From: Ditylenchus dipsaci
Lineage: Eukaryota > Nematoda > Chromadorea > Rhabditida > Anguinidae
Reading direction: 5' to 3'
Assembly: GCA_004194705.1 (NCBI GenBank)
Contig: SADC01000917.1
Location: forward strand, 124,001 to 188,000
DNA: 64,000 nt
The notes below the pieces were generated by a model, which worked only from the letters and a program-made list of their open reading frames with translations, ran no database searches and had not been told where the DNA came from. Below are positions 25,570 through 38,137 of this stretch, one piece after another (positions within the stretch are counted from its first letter, which is position 1; each line of letters opens with the position of its first letter). The position numbers and the translations under genes were made by a program.

Positions 25570-26790
25570 ATGGCCAGGCGTCACGGCTCTCAAGAAGAAG
25601 GAAGAAGGCAGTAGCCAGCGATATTCCAGCAAAACCGACTGCAAATCTCACCGGTCAGATTTTTCCTAGCTCTATCCATGGGATGAATAGACATTTATAG
25701 ATGCTATGCGACAAGAACGGAGTGCCGATGGCGAAGAAGTCTTCGGTAATGTTCAGGCCCGAAAAAACCCATGCATAAAACTGCAAAGGTTTATCTTAAT
25801 CTTCCAAGATAATCAGTGATTTTTCGCTTTCTTCTTTACAGAGTATAACTAGAGGAGCCAAGATCAGAGTCCGAACGCCGAAAACCGCAAGGGAATTGGG
25901 TCGAGTTTATATCAAAGAAGACAACAGCATACAAACTTTTGAAGCAGATATCTTGAGATGCCTAACTTCAAGCACAACTTCTTGAATTATGAATCTGTTT
26001 GCACAGACAAGTCTTTTGAGCGTCGTAAACGTGAAGGAATAGAGTCATTTTCAGCAGTTTTAATAACTTAGTAAAGAACTTTCTCGAATTTTTTTTAAGA
26101 TAAACAGGTAACAGAAACGTTACTCGACTCCCGAAAATCGCAGTTGTTGGCAAAAAAAAGATGGCCGTGAAGACGAAATTTTCGGTGCTTTGACTCAGTG
26201 CCTGCAGTCATCAATTCTTTGAACCATCCAGCTTTTACCGATATGGTGATGTCCGACAATTCCGCCTGCACACGGAGATTTCGAACGAGTTTCTTTGACA
26301 CATCAGCGATCCATCGAAGAACAGGATGTGATCAGAGAGGTGTTTTTGCTACTAGGGATTGTAAATTTACTTTTAAGTTTAGACTGTGCTCACTGCTCTC
26401 AATGAATTCTTTGATACCACAGAGAATCGTATTGCACTAGCAATCAGAGTTGAGAAAAGTCGAAATCGGCCTATTCTGAAAATACATTCGATAAAAGTTG
26501 GCGATTCGAGTGGAAAAATTCAAGCTTAAGTCCAGTCTCTGTCTGAATTCGATGAAGCGCGCATAATAGATAGAAAAATCCTTCAAAGGTGAGAATCATT
26601 TCGCTTTTGGTAGATCAAGAAATGACTGTTCCAGCACGGTAGTTTATTGTCTTATGTGCTATATTTGATTTTCGAATTGAAAGACTTTATTCAGACGTCA
26701 GGGACATCATTTGGTCATCAAGTCAGCAGTACAGGTACCACCCCATCATCGAGTCAAGTGTCGAGTACTTCGAGCGTCGTTAAAAAATAA
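25570..26790 (+). CDS. unrecognised multi-exon gene with Ser/Thr-rich C-terminus
   Basis: Exon chain at the 3' end, all in phase: up to about 26340 (..THQRSIEEQDVIRE), 26383-26594 (TVLTALNEFFDTTENRIALA, then KIHSIKVGDSSGKIQ), about 26620-26642 (SRNDCSST) and 26695-26790 (a 31-residue Ser/Thr-rich tail ending SVVKK, TAA). Further upstream lie coding-like exons at 25842-26070 (AKIRVRTPKTARELGRVYIK, then YLEMPNFKHNFLNYESVCTD) and 26170-26340 (FYRYGDVRQFRLHTEISNEF). The frame needs single-base corrections near 25947 and 26300, and there is an in-frame TAA near 26530. A possible start MARRHGSQEEG lies at 25571. No family recognised; either a pseudogene or a real gene with sequence errors. Confidence 0.4.
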
Positions 26791-27228
26791 GGTAAAAATT
26801 TACACTTTTTCCGTTTGTCTGCTGTCTATTGAAGTTCTGTAAACGTGTCACTAGTTTCACCAACCTTTGTCGGAATGCTGTGTTTAGGTCGATCTTCTAA
26901 GATTTCGCCTGTGAATGCTAATGTCAAGAAGAGTCGTCTTTTCTCTATCAAGTTTTGTCAGTTCTGTTTTAGCTACCTAATCTCATTTTTCGGGTATTAG
27001 CTTTTGAAACTGGATTAGCATTATTGTGTTATTTTCAGGCAAAGAAGCAAGATCAAAACAGAGTGAGATCATTAGTCAGTGCAAAAGAATAAGGTCTCCG
27101 CATCTAAAAAATAGTCTGTTTGCGTGTGTAATTACAATGGCGTTTGTAAATGAATGTAATATTGGCTGTTTTTGTGCTCGTGTTGTTGACTTACTCCGGA
27201 GGATTTGATCTTGTAGTCTCCGAGAACT

Positions 27229-27408
27229 GTTGCCCCCGCCAATTCAAAAAAGCTCCTAATCATTGAACTTGTGTACGGATTTTTTAACAAGGTTATAACA
27301 AAACCATACCCAAAATTGAATTCTAAGCCTTGTTTTATTAGAAACCAGTTGAAAAAATCCGTACAGAAGTTCAATGATTAGGCGAAATTTTTTGAATTGG
27401 CGGGGCAA
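27229..27408. repeat. inverted-repeat element (CCCGCCAATTCAAAAAA arms)
   Basis: CCCCCGCCAATTCAAAAAAG..CCTAATCATTGAACTTGTGT on the left is mirrored by ACAGAAGTTCAATGATTAGG and TTTTTTGAATTGGCGGGG on the right. Related to 2468-2658 in the central TAACAAGG.. segment. Confidence 0.6.
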
Positions 27409-28227
27409 TTTCGAAATAGGTGTGCATGTCTTTTAATGATACAAAGGGTCATAAAAGGTGTGATGAGTTGCGTAACTGACAGTCTGAAATTATTTTCCTC
27501 TTAAGACGACCAGTCAGCACGTTTATCTTTGAACGCAATCTAACTGTCTTCATTATATCTGAGGTATGGTGTCCCTCTATCTTCCTGAAAACTTCAAACG
27601 AGTGGGCAATACATTTTTTTCCGTCAACGATTCACGTTCAAGTATACGGCATCGGAGCAGCCGTCATCTTGCCTTGTTATTTATTTGTCTACTTGCATCG
27701 TGGAGTCTTTTTTCAATGCAGAGCATTAGGACACGTTAGTAGCGCAATACAAGACACGATAAAAAAACGCCTTTCATACGATTAATACTCATTTGCACAA
27801 ACTCATTTGCGCCAAAAGTTCTAAGGCTAAGCTTTGAAAACAGGTTATGTACCTGGCAAGGGATTGCCACTTGGCGGCCAAGACCAGCACACTCTACATT
27901 GCAAGGGATAGGGGAGCATGTAGTACATACCTCGTACTACTAGTACATTCGTGTACCACTCCAAACATAACTAAAAAATCTAGGATTGTGGTGTTACTTA
28001 GATTATTATATAATTACGATACCTGGTAAGTGCCTTGGTACCTGCACTTTCTCTGTACTACACCTCCATACTACCACCTGAACATCCTCAGGGGATACGA
28101 AACTACTCCAGTGGTTTTTGTAAGTCAAATGCCAGTTTGGCAATATCAAATCCGCTCTATTAGAGAGTGTCATTCAAATAGAGAGGGCCGGTCTATTTAA
28201 GAGTATAGGGATACCGTCTGCGTGATA

Positions 28228-28410
28228 CAGTCGAAGCTCTCTATAACGACTCTCAAGGACCGCTAAACCGAGTCGTTATAGAGAGCGTCGTTATAAAAGA
28301 GCGTCGTTTTGACTTGAATGAACTTAGCTCAGACCGAATAGTTCTTTTTTCCGGATCGTTATCAAAGAGCGAGTCGTTATAAAGAGCGTCGTTATAGAGA
28401 GCGTCGACTG
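28228..28410. mobile_element. Tigger-like MITE
   Basis: TA|CAGTCGAAGCTCTCTATAAC..TATAGAGAGCGTCGACTG|TA, 183 bp with GAGTCGTTATAGAGAGCGTC repeats inside. Confidence 0.8.
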
Positions 28411-28688
28411 TATATTTTACTACATCTTCTTTTATGCGTTTACTTATAGACGCATGTCTGATATCAAGAATCAAGAGCAGGCAAAACACCTTCTGTGAAG
28501 CAGTTCGAACTTGGTCCACAAGGGATGTTCGCGAATGATCGATAGTGGGTGTTCGAACAGGTTTTAATTTTTGTCGCAATTTATCTGTTTTTTGATCTTG
28601 TTGATCATTGTTCATTGTTGCACGAATAAAGAGGAATGGAAGTCCTGTGTTGTTCACCATTAGCTTATGCGTACTACCAAAACACGTC

Positions 28689-29040
28689 TACCGAAAAATC
28701 AGAAATTGCTTTGGCTTGGAAGTATATTATGTATGTATGACAAATTTTTATCTCAAAATGATTGCCATGAGTTTGTGCTCATTCCGCTGATAAGAACTTT
28801 CAGAAAAAAATAAACGTTCGAAGATCAAATCAATGAAAATGGTGTTTCGGTATGTTTCGGTAGATTTTAAACCGAAACATGCTTATGCCCGAACCATTGA
28901 TTGATCTTCGAACCTTTATTTATTTCCCTGAAAGTTCTTATTACCGAAATGAGCACAAACTCATGGCAATCATTTTGAGTAAAAACTTTTCAAAGAATAC
29001 ATAAAATATTTCCAGGCCAAAGCAATTTCTGATTGTTTCG
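28689..29040. repeat. large palindrome (arms of about 150 bp)
   Basis: CCGAAAAATCAGAAATTGCT..AAAATGATTGCCATGAGTTT..GATAAGAACTTTCAG on the left is mirrored by CTGAAAGTTCTTATTACCG..AACTCATGGCAATCATTTTG..AGCAATTTCTGATTGTTTCG. Confidence 0.6.
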
Positions 29041-29384
29041 GTGAGACGGTGTTTTAAGAGGTACGCTGCAACCTACTAAAACCCGTAATTTTGTAGATTT
29101 CCGCAGGTTAGGGTCGCGAAAAAGGAAATCGACTGGCCGAGAGGCAGCCTACACAATTTTTTTTTGATGTGCGCATAATTTCCGCATAATTCGGACACAC
29201 TGCAAGTCAAATATAGGCAATTTGTTTGGTCATCATCAAATTTGATGTTTTTACCGACCTTGTGTAGCCCAGTGTAGCGAGTCGGTCTAGCAAGTCAGTA
29301 TTTTGGCGAGTCGGTGGTCAGTCGGACACCCTGTATGTAACACTTGATTCAGAGGTTTAGATTAATTTTACAAATATCGACATA

Positions 29385-29785
29385 CAGTCGACTCTCGATA
29401 AACCGTCACCCCGAAAAGTTCGTTCCCGACACTTTTTTTAAGCCCAATTTTTGATTTTTTTTGCCAAACTGATTATCAGTCTAGTCCGAAACATCGCAAG
29501 ATTCCGATTTGCCGATAATTTTCCAAAAAGCTAAATTTTGCCATTAGGACCCGCTCTATTCACCTATTTTAAAAATAGACTGACGCTTATCGAGAGGCGC
29601 GGATCCTACTGGCCAAAATTTTAGCTTTTTGAGAAATGATCGGCAAAATCGGAAATCCTTGCGATATTTCGGACTAGACTAACGAATCAGTTTTGGCAAA
29701 AAAATTTAAAAATTAAAGCTAAAAGAAGTGTCGGACCCTAGGCGGGAACGAACTTTTGGGGTGACGTTTTATCGAGAGTCGACTG
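29385..29785. mobile_element. Tigger-like MITE
   Basis: TA|CAGTCGACTCTCGATAAAC..TTTATCGAGAGTCGACTG|TA, 401 bp, arms sharing CCCTAGGCGGGAACGAACTT with the 783 copy. Confidence 0.85.
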
Positions 29786-29981
29786 TATTTTTTAAACCTC
29801 TGAAGATCTATACTTTCACGATTATGCAGAAATGTTTGATAGTTAATTAGTAAGCCAAATTCAAAACGGATTCTTGAGTTTATACCTTACGGATTCAGGA
29901 TTTTTTTTCATAAAAAACGTGATCCGGGAAATCTGTACGGATTCCGGTCCGGTTGCCAAGTCTGGAAATTCTGTTGTTCAA

Positions 29982-30169
29982 AGGACGATGGTTTTTGCGC
30001 GCAGCGGCATGTGCAAATTTGAATTGGCGGAGGACACTTCTCTTTCGTCTATCAGCGTAATCTTTCGAGTAATCACGAATGACTCGAAAGAGTACAGCAT
30101 TAGAGAAAAGAGAAGTGTCCCCCGCAATTCAAATTTTGCACATGTCGCTGCGCGCAAAATCATTGTCCT
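29982..30169. mobile_element. 188-bp TTAA hairpin element (copy 2)
   Basis: TCAA|AGGACGATGGTTTTTGCGCG..GCGCGCAAAATCATTGTCCT|TTAA; near-perfect hairpin with GGACACTTCTCTTTCGTCT inside. Both strands have open frames only because of the palindrome. Confidence 0.75.
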
Positions 30170-30300
30170 TTAAGGGGATCAAAGCAGTATTAAAAAGGTT
30201 AAATCCAAAATAAGTGGCGCCTCAACATGAGGCCCGCAACGTTTCGATTACCGCTCGACTCCTCGTAAGATGTATCAAAATTTGCTAATAGAATCACAAC

Positions 30301-30438
30301 CAATGTTTCCAAAAAGCAGAAGCGGAATTGAACAAGCAGAAGCATAATGTCACACAAGCACAAGCAGAATTTGACTAAAATTTTGACTAGAATTCTGCTT
30401 CTGCTTGCACAATTCTGCCTCTGCTTTTGGAAACACTG
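30301..30438. mobile_element. 138-bp hAT-like MITE, duplication ATCACAAC
   Basis: ATCACAAC at 30293-30300 and 30439-30446. Ends CAATGTTTCCAAAAAGCAG and the inverted CAGTGTTTCCAAAAGCAG, followed by GCAGAAGC repeats. Confidence 0.85.
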
Positions 30439-31254
30439 ATCACAACCCAAGTTGACATTTTTATTCCACCACACATAGTTTAAACAATGCAGGAGACAGA
30501 CGAATAAAATCAGACTGAAGTGAACATGAAAACTTTAGGTCACTCCGATCATAATTCTTCGCATTTTTTTTTCGGCTGATAACAAATCAGGCTCTAAATA
30601 GAAGTGATTTTTCTAGCCATTGTGACATTGGAAAAGGTACTTGTTTCATAAATTCATCCCAGCCCGCATCCAAAATTTGATGTCTGCAAGTTCACAGCCT
30701 TCTTGGACTCCTTCACTTAGTCTTCCATAAGCTCATGTTGCGATGATCTTCAGGGCTGCACAGAACGAAGAGTGAACCAAGTTTTAGTTTCATAGTCCTC
30801 TGTTTGGTGCCTGCGAACGGATTTGGGATCTTTGTAGCACTTAGACTGAACATCAGCTGGCGACTGCAACTTAGAAATATACAAAATCATTTACTAAGTT
30901 ATATTCGATTACAACTTCTTTTCACCCGTAGCTTGGAATGTCTGTAACCAGGGTCCTGTTCTATTGACCTATAACTTCACTTGTGAACTCCTCATCTTCA
31001 GAATCGAGTCGTCTTCTTCAGTCATCGATCTTGATCTATGCTTGCCGACTTCTCTTCAACAGACGCAACGTGACTGCCTGGCGGCGCTTCCTCGTGCTGA
31101 AAAGAACAGGCGACACAAAAATGAAAAATGAAAGGAACCTTTACTCGGTCTTCACAAGCAGGCTTAGGAACGAGTCTTTGCAATCTGTACCGAACTTTTG
31201 ATGGCCTGAAAATCAGACAATACATAACGATTCTTTGTTTAAGGATACAATGTA

Positions 31255-31441
31255 CTACTTTGCTCCGCGCCTTCCGTTCTTCGTCAGTTTTGGCTCTGAA
31301 TTGAGATCTCTTACCATTCCTTCAATGCGAGAGCAGATTTCGTCGATGTCCTGCTCGCCGCAATAACCTGGAAGACACATTCAAGGTAAAATAACTTGAA
31401 TTAAGTTAACCTGGCAGTTTGCGCGGATCTACAAGATTTCC
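31255..31441 (-). CDS. 3' exons of an unrecognised gene
   Basis: Two exons joined in phase: 31411-31441 (GNLVDPRKLPG) and 31255-31367 (YCGEQDIDEICSRIEGMVRD, ending NGRRGAK, TAG). A further upstream coding-like exon at about 31500-31600 (EKLVAVRNDKKRERGS, EVNFAKDAHEK) needs a one-base correction. Other exon-like pieces on the same strand at 31040-31090 and 30760-30873 (SPADVQSKCYKDPKSVRRHQ) come after this stop and may belong to another gene. No family recognised. Confidence 0.45.
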
Positions 31442-32379
31442 CTAAAATCTAAGAAAACTGAGAGTGAAATTAGGTCAAAAACATACTTTTCATGAGCATC
31501 TTTTGCGAAATTCACCTCTTACGAGCCACGCTCTCTCTTTTTATCATTGCGCACAGCGACCAATTTTTCTGATTGTTATCAGTGGTTCTTGTTTATCCTA
31601 AAAAGCAAATAAACCGGCCTGTTTAAACATTTGTGAACATACGAATGTTGGCCAGCGAGCGGATCAGGCACTACAAAGAAGACTAAACATTTTCAATCAA
31701 CACACGGTTCAATTTAAAAAAAGAAAGAAACCCGGAGCTTTCCCTATCATACCAAGAGCAAATTAAGCCAGATATTTAACCTAAACTTCTTGAATGTAAT
31801 ATTAATTCTGCCAAAAATGCCCCTATTCGCTTCTACGGTCGAAGCAGAAATGCCGAAATACCAATGAGAAGTCATTTTTAAATAATGTGCCATAGCAGTG
31901 CATCAAACTTATTCTAATTATGTCAGGAATTACGAACATTGGTCATTGTTTTGGAATAATTTATAATTGGAAGACAAGATACGCTTCCGTTATTTGTCAA
32001 AAAGGGATCATTGAACGATATCATAATTGCAGACAGAAATTTACAACACCAAAAATATAATGGTACCAAAAAAAACTCTGCAAATCGCTTATTCCAACCC
32101 AATGCCACTCCAAAATATCTAATTCAGAAAACCCAACTCCAAAATAAACGACCAACATTCTTCTTTCTGTAAATGATCGTCAGATGACTTTTCACAGAAA
32201 AAAACAGGCGTAAAATAGTATTTCAGCCACATCCTTTCAAAAAGAAAAAATAACTGCCGGCGCAGCATTTCAAAAAATTTGGGTAAAATCGAATTTTTGT
32301 CTTGACACGGAACTTTTTCTTAGACTTTCGCTAGCTAACGTGTTTTTCGAAGTGATTCTGGGTGGTAGTAACAATCAAC

Positions 32380-33800
32380 GGATAAAATCCGCGGATACGG
32401 ATAAAATCCGCGGATTTATCCGCAGCTAAGGATAAATCCGTGGATATATCCACGGATTTATCCGCGGATAAAATTAGCGAATAAATATAAGCATGGTTAT
32501 TTCCACTAAAAGTAAAAAAACTTAAAGTACTATTTTTTATGTTTCGTTAAATAGGAAAATGTTTTATTTATATTTATTCATATGTTATTTTATAAAATCA
32601 GTTAAAAATATTGCATAGATCTGTTTGCACCATGTTTTCGAAGAATTTTGCACAAGTGTTCCCTTAAAACTGTCTAGAGTTTTATAATTTCTACAATTAG
32701 TCTAACACAGAGATGGAAAAAGTATTTTTTTAAAAAAAATTGTACACTTAGAAACCGCAGAAGCTCTTTTTCAAAGTTATATGTTGAAATCCAGAGTATA
32801 ATTTTCCCCAGATATGTTTTTTATTGGTTGAAATACTTTTCCACCCTGAAATGGCGCTTATTCTGCCGGAAATGACACTTTTCCTGCCGGAAATTTGAAA
32901 ATCCCGTTGTTCTCGTGATTTTCAGATTAATTTTTTCAATTTTTTTGCCTATCTTGTAGCTAAATCTCGGCTTTCTAACAAGCTATATACTGACTTAGTG
33001 AGATTTTAGAAAGTTGGAGGAAAAAATCCTTTAATAAAGCAAATTCTTATGAAAATTTGTTCATCAGAGACTTATTCTTGCAACTTTTTGAAAACTTTCC
33101 AAATCAGTTAAAGCTTGTTAGAGATCTGAGATCCAGAGCTACAAGATAGACGAAAAAAATTAACAAATTAATCAGAAAATCACCCAGAACAAAGGGATTT
33201 CAAATTTCGGCAGGAAAAGTGCCATTTTTGGCGAAAAAGCGCTATTTCAGGGTCGAAAAGTGTAACAAACTTTTTTTATTTCGGAATCCTGTTTTAATGA
33301 TTGCTAAGCATTTTCTCTGTGTTAAAACAAAAAAAATTGTTTTTAATACTTTTTGAAGAAAAAATTTAGTGCAGGAAAACACACGACTAAAGACTGCTTT
33401 TTGAACAAAACTTCTTTTTTAGTAGTGTAGTACACCTATTCAAACGTATTCACGCATTTTTGGATAGTAATCGATTTTTAAATACATAAGAAAATATTTT
33501 TATCCGCGGATTTATCCTGCTCCGACCAGGCTAAGGATAATATCCGCGGATATTTGATTGTTACTACGGATTTTATCCGCGGATACGGATAATATCCGCG
33601 GATAAAATCCGTAGTAACAATCAAATATCCGCGGATAAAAATCCGCTGATTTATCCGTATCTGCGGATAAGATATCCGCGGATATTTATCCACGGATAAA
33701 ATCGTAGTAACAATAAAATATCACGGATATTTATCCGTATCCGCGGATATTATCCTTAGCCTGGTCGGGGGCAGGATAAATCCGCGGATATTTTTTTGTT
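32380..33800. mobile_element. GGATAAATCCGCGGATA array-ended element
   Basis: Both ends are arrays of GGATAAATCCGCGGAT-like palindromes (32378-32475 and 33500-33797). The interior 32840-33270 is itself an inverted repeat (CACTTTTCCTGCCGGAAATT / AATTTCGGCAGGAAAAGTGC). Ends and duplication unresolved. Confidence 0.55.
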
Positions 33801-34639
33801 CTGTATTTTTAATCTTTTAAAATATAAATACGCTTTAATACATTACGAGGTGGTCTCCAAACTACTACAAACACGTGTTTGTTGTTATAACAGTATTTAG
33901 CACTGTTTGAGCTGCATTCAATTCTATCACTATCACTCGCTGTCGGCGACGGCTATGGTCCTTTAAGCGCCTATGTTCTAATAAGCACCCAGGCTGGAGG
34001 GAGATGGAAATATAAGCGCCCATGCTCTAATAAGCACTCACCAATCCAGTTTCATAAAAACTATACTTTTTACAGAAAACCAAAAAAAGTGCCAATTTGG
34101 AAGGGTTTTTTCATAATAATAAATCTATTGGTTTTGTTAAAAAAAACGGGCTGCGGTTAATTCGTCCCCAGTCAATTCGTCTCCGGTGAATTCGTCCCGG
34201 TAAATTCGTCCCCAGGTGAATTCGTCCCAGGTGAATTCGTCCCCAAAACCGCCAATTCAAAATTTTCGAGCAGGTTTAAATCCTGGTAGTAGCAATACTT
34301 TTCTAACTTAGAATTGTGTGGGAGATTGGTTTTTAGGACTTAAATTACGATTTCATCCACCCCAATACCTCGAGTAGGTACTTAAGGTCAGGTGAATAGA
34401 CAATAGATATTTTATTCACCCGAAGCCTGAAACTAGGGGTGAGATCCTTATGAGTAGGTGTATATCAACCTGGATCGCCTGGAAAATTAAGTTTTATACA
34501 AAGTTATGAACGAACCACTATTCTGATGTAAAATCGCGGGAGAATCGGGTTAACAATATTGAAAGCCCCCTTCCCTAATAAACTTTTTTTTAATTATCCC
34601 AAACACCCTATATCGACCTAAAATCGCTTTTTGCCAAGT

Positions 34640-34850
34640 TCCATGCAGGGTTTTCGTATGATATCATGTAGCATGACATGATATCATGAAAATGATATCA
34701 CGTATCATATCAATCGTTCGGACTTCATGGCATATCAGTATCATATCACTCGATTTTTCGAATGCCTATATCATATCACAACACATGACAAATATTAGGT
34801 AATATCAACTCATATCATGTGATATCAACGATATTTCAAGGATGAGAGTG
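34640..34850. repeat. ATGATATCAT palindrome array
   Basis: More than ten TGATATCA-type palindromes in 210 bp in both orientations, e.g. CATGATATCATGAAAATGAT. Confidence 0.55.
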
Positions 34851-35331
34851 GTTTTTTTTCTACTACCAAAATAGTCTTTTTATACTCATCGGACACCTAA
34901 GCTTTTTTATTTCTGGTTTCCAACACCTGGTATTGAAACTCAGCTGAGTAATGGTCAACTGTTTTCTCTATCTGTGCTGAAAAACCGGTAGGATCTACAG
35001 TTGGTGGCACATCAGCCATAAAAATGACAGCTGCCGTGTCGCCATGATGTTACTTTAATCAAATAAAGAATATACAGGCAAACTGCAAAAATTGGCGCCG
35101 GTCCTACCTAAATCGTCGCCTAGCGCCAACACCGGCGCCATCCTGGCGTAGGCGCCTAAGAAGTAGCGGCGCCGGGGTGTATACTATGTATTCGACGCTG
35201 AAACTTTCGCTTGCTGCCGCCAGGATCTAAGTTAGAAACGACTAACACAAACACATAACTGTTAAACTTTCAAATGCATAAATATTCAAAAAATTCAGTA
35301 CTGCAGCTTGTACTCGGCGCCGATATAAGAG

Positions 35332-36808
35332 GGGACGGACAATTCGCCTCCAGGACAATTCGCCCAGGACAATTCGCCTCCGGACAATTCGCCTCCCGGG
35401 ACAATTCGCCTCCCGGACAATTCGCCTCCAATTACATTTTTATCTCCTGTTCAGTCTGTCCATTCACTCCATGAACAATAAGCTTATCCTTAGTTTGTAT
35501 TTTTGCAGAAAGGGTAATATTGTAGTTGTATTGCATTAATTTTTATAACATTTTTGTCAATTATCACCTAATCGCCATTATTTCTCATGTTGTTGTCCAC
35601 CTGGTTTATTTAGGTCCGACCTGTACAGGTATACAGGTCCAACCTGTATAAAATGGACAATTGCTACCTGTTCATAAAGGCATTCTTACTCTGCTCAGAC
35701 AATAAAGACAACAATTATTTGACTTCAAAATTGATCAGGCTATACCAACTTTAGCTGCCTTTCTTTTGATCCAAGTGGACGACCACATGGTTTAGTTAGT
35801 GCATGGATTGTCCAGTAGAATTAAAGTTGGATCATAAATTTAAAAGTTCTTCACAAGACGAAAATATTACTATCCGGTACCAATACACTACCTGAGTACA
35901 ACAAAATCAAGTGGTCGTCAATTTGGTGCAAAATTTTTTTTACGTTTTTCATATTCCGAAACCTGTTTTCTGGACCAATTTGGGCATGCTGAAGATGGTT
36001 CGATAATAGTAAAAGAAGGTTTTGTATGGTATTTTTAAATTTTTGGGAAATAATTGAATTTACCAAAACTAGAAAATAGCTTACAAAACGGCATTTCACC
36101 ACTATCAAACCATCTTCAGCATTCCCGAGTTAGTCCAGAAAATAGGTTTTGGAACCCAAAAAGTAAAAAAAAAAGTCTCCAGTGGACGACCACTTGGTTT
36201 GGTCGGTTCAGACTACAAAATTTTTAAAATGTACGAATTTGAAAAGTGTGGACCATTTTGTGTGTGGACCAATTCGGTATTGATCAGTTTGGTGTGGATC
36301 GATTCGCTTAACGCCCGTAAATGAATATACACCTGGACGAGAGATACCTACCTCTAATTGTGGGATCGGTTCAGTGAACTCAAAATTTGATATTATCAAA
36401 CCTGATTCACCACATGATTTTACATTTGATAGCATGGTTGGTTTTCAATTTAATTTTTTCAATTTTCAGGCCATCCACATGAACATACACCTGACCAGAA
36501 GGTACCTACCCTGGGTTTTGGGGTTCGGATGGGTGAAATCGCGATTTCGGTCCTATCAAACAAGATTTACCACACAATTTCACGTCGAAAATAAGGGTTT
36601 GAATGTGTATAATTACTGTGACTTTTCAAAGATTACTTCTACTACTTTTTTGTACCGGAGGCGAATTGTCCCGGGAGGCGAATTGTCCGGAGGCGAATTG
36701 TCCTGGAGGCGAATTGTCCCTGGAGGCGAATTGTCCCGGGAGGCGAATCGGCCGGAGGCGAATTGTCCCAGGAGGCGAATTGTCCCGGAGGCGAATTGTC
36801 GCGGACCC
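35332..36808. mobile_element. array-ended element with AATTCGCCTCC units, 9-bp duplication ATATAAGAG
   Basis: ATATAAGAG at 35323-35331 and 36809-36817. Left end GGGACGGACAATTCGCCTCC, right end inverted GGGTCCGCGACAATTCGCC; five to six units on the left and eight to nine on the right. The 9-bp duplication and array-type arms point to a Mutator-like or foldback element. Four overlapping open frames over the right array are repeat artefacts. Confidence 0.8.
35904..36200. mobile_element. CCAAGTGG hairpin element, copy 3
   Basis: Ends AATCAAGTGGTCGTCAATTT and AGTGGACGACCACTTGGTTT. A right-end fragment of a further copy lies at 35768-35792, with the same GTGCATGGATTGTCCAGTAG flank as in the 9274-11341 element. 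Confidence 0.65.
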
Positions 36809-36907
36809 ATATAAGAGAGCGCCGGGCGCCGGTACGAAAAGGGCGGTGGGCGCCGGCGCCTTAAAGTGGTGAAATTTTGCATGGCGCCGGCGCCCGTGCA
36901 GGTATGT

Positions 36908-37468
36908 ATAGAGGGTGTCCCACATTCGCCGACCCTTTTGTTCGGCTTTTACTTTTCTGTTTTTAACCATTTCGCTATATTTTTGTTCACTGGAAAGAGG
37001 ACGCTCTGAGATTTCGTTGACACCTAATTTTGTTTTTTATTTGAAATTTAATTTTTCGCTGACTTTTAAAATTTTTGGTAATTTTTCTTCCTTACGTAAA
37101 TGGCTGAATATCTTATTAATCAAAAAGTGTGGACAGTGACCTGGTTGGGATGCACAGCGCTCTAACGCAAGTTTAAAGATAAAAATGACAGAATAATGGA
37201 CAAGTAATCGATGAATCGACGGTTACCGCCCAAAGACACAAACTTTTCACTTGATAAAATATTCAGTTATTTCGGAAGGAAGAAAAATTACCAAAAAATG
37301 CTACTGGTCAGAAAAAGTGAAACTATCAACAAAAGACAAAAATGAGATGTTGAACAAAAGCTTAGAAGGTTTTATGTCTAATGAACAAAAATCTTGCAAA
37401 ATGGTTTAGAAATTGAAAAAAAAATTTCACCAAAACACAATGGGCGGTGAATTTAGGACACTCTGCAC
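36908..37468. mobile_element. mariner-type MITE (GAGGGTGTCCCACATTCGCC ends)
   Basis: The left end GAGGGTGTCCCACATTCGCC is mirrored by GGCGGTGAATTTAGGACACT. Inner arms TTTTTGGTAATTTTTCTTCC and GGAAGAAAAATTACCAAAAA also pair. Confidence 0.6.
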
Positions 37469-38137
37469 TGTTATTTCGTCTGCTGCGACCAGAATTTTCG
37501 GCAGGCGTCTCTCTCTCTTCAGGCTACCTATCTGATGCTTTTCCTACCCAAACTCAGCTTTCCTAAATTATTTATGGCTATTTAACATGAAAAATTGTGT
37601 TTCCTACCAACTGGATTCGAACCTGTTCGAAAATTTCGAGTTGGCCGTTTTGGGACGAATTCACCGGGCACGGCCCTCAAAAACTGCATTCTAGTGCATT
37701 TAAAATAAACAAAACGCCAAGAATTTCAAAAAAACTTTTTCTGCGTTTTCTAAACAATTTTTAGCTTTCAGATACTTTGCTTGAATTTTCCCATATTTTC
37801 TATAATTTTCAGTGTTTATTGACTACGATTTGCAAATTTTGACGAAAAATTCTAAAACTTGTTTTCTGGACTAATTCAAGCATTCTGATGCTGGTTTGGC
37901 AGTACTGAAATCACTATTGCTAGATTTACGAAAACTATAAAAATGCCATAGAAACGAATGGCCAACAAAAATTAGATCAAAAACACAGCACAACTATGCC
38001 CCCGCAACTATCTTAAATCACCAGATTCACGCAATGGTACCAAAATAACATTTATTTTGCGGAAACTCAAAAGTAAATGTACGATATAACGCAACATTGG
38101 ATTCATTTACAACATTTTCCTGAAATATTATCCTTCT

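Larger units (their letters stand above)
35090..36905. mobile_element. GGCGCC array-ended element (split)
   Basis: GGCGCC palindromes cluster at 35094-35185 and 36830-36898 in inverted arrangement (GGCGCCGGTCC.. / ..GGCGCCGGCGCCCGTGC). The middle is occupied by the element 35332-36808, whose target duplication joins the two halves. Outer ends approximate. Confidence 0.5.
34148..37676. mobile_element. array-ended element with GGTGAATTCGTCCC units, host of nested insertions
   Basis: Left array GGTTAATTCGTCCCC..GGTGAATTCGTCCC, then CAGGTTTAAATCCTGGTAG. On the right the inverse of CAGGTTCGAATCCAGTTGG is followed by GGGACGAATTCACCGGGCAC. Homology continues beyond the array, so the arms exceed 110 bp. 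Flanks CAAAAAC / AAAAAAAC are only a partial match for a duplication. It contains the elements at about 35090-36905, 35332-36808, 35904-36200 and 36908-37468. Confidence 0.6.

Noticed and set aside
36374..36970. Overlapping open frames on both strands of more than 80 codons
   Set aside because: They run over the AATTCGCCTCC array. The 11- to 16-bp units keep frames open, and no protein motif or splice signal supports a gene.
37605..37625. Possible tRNA gene around GGTTCGAATCC
   Set aside because: No acceptor stem, D-arm or anticodon arm could be folded; better explained as the arm of the array-ended element.
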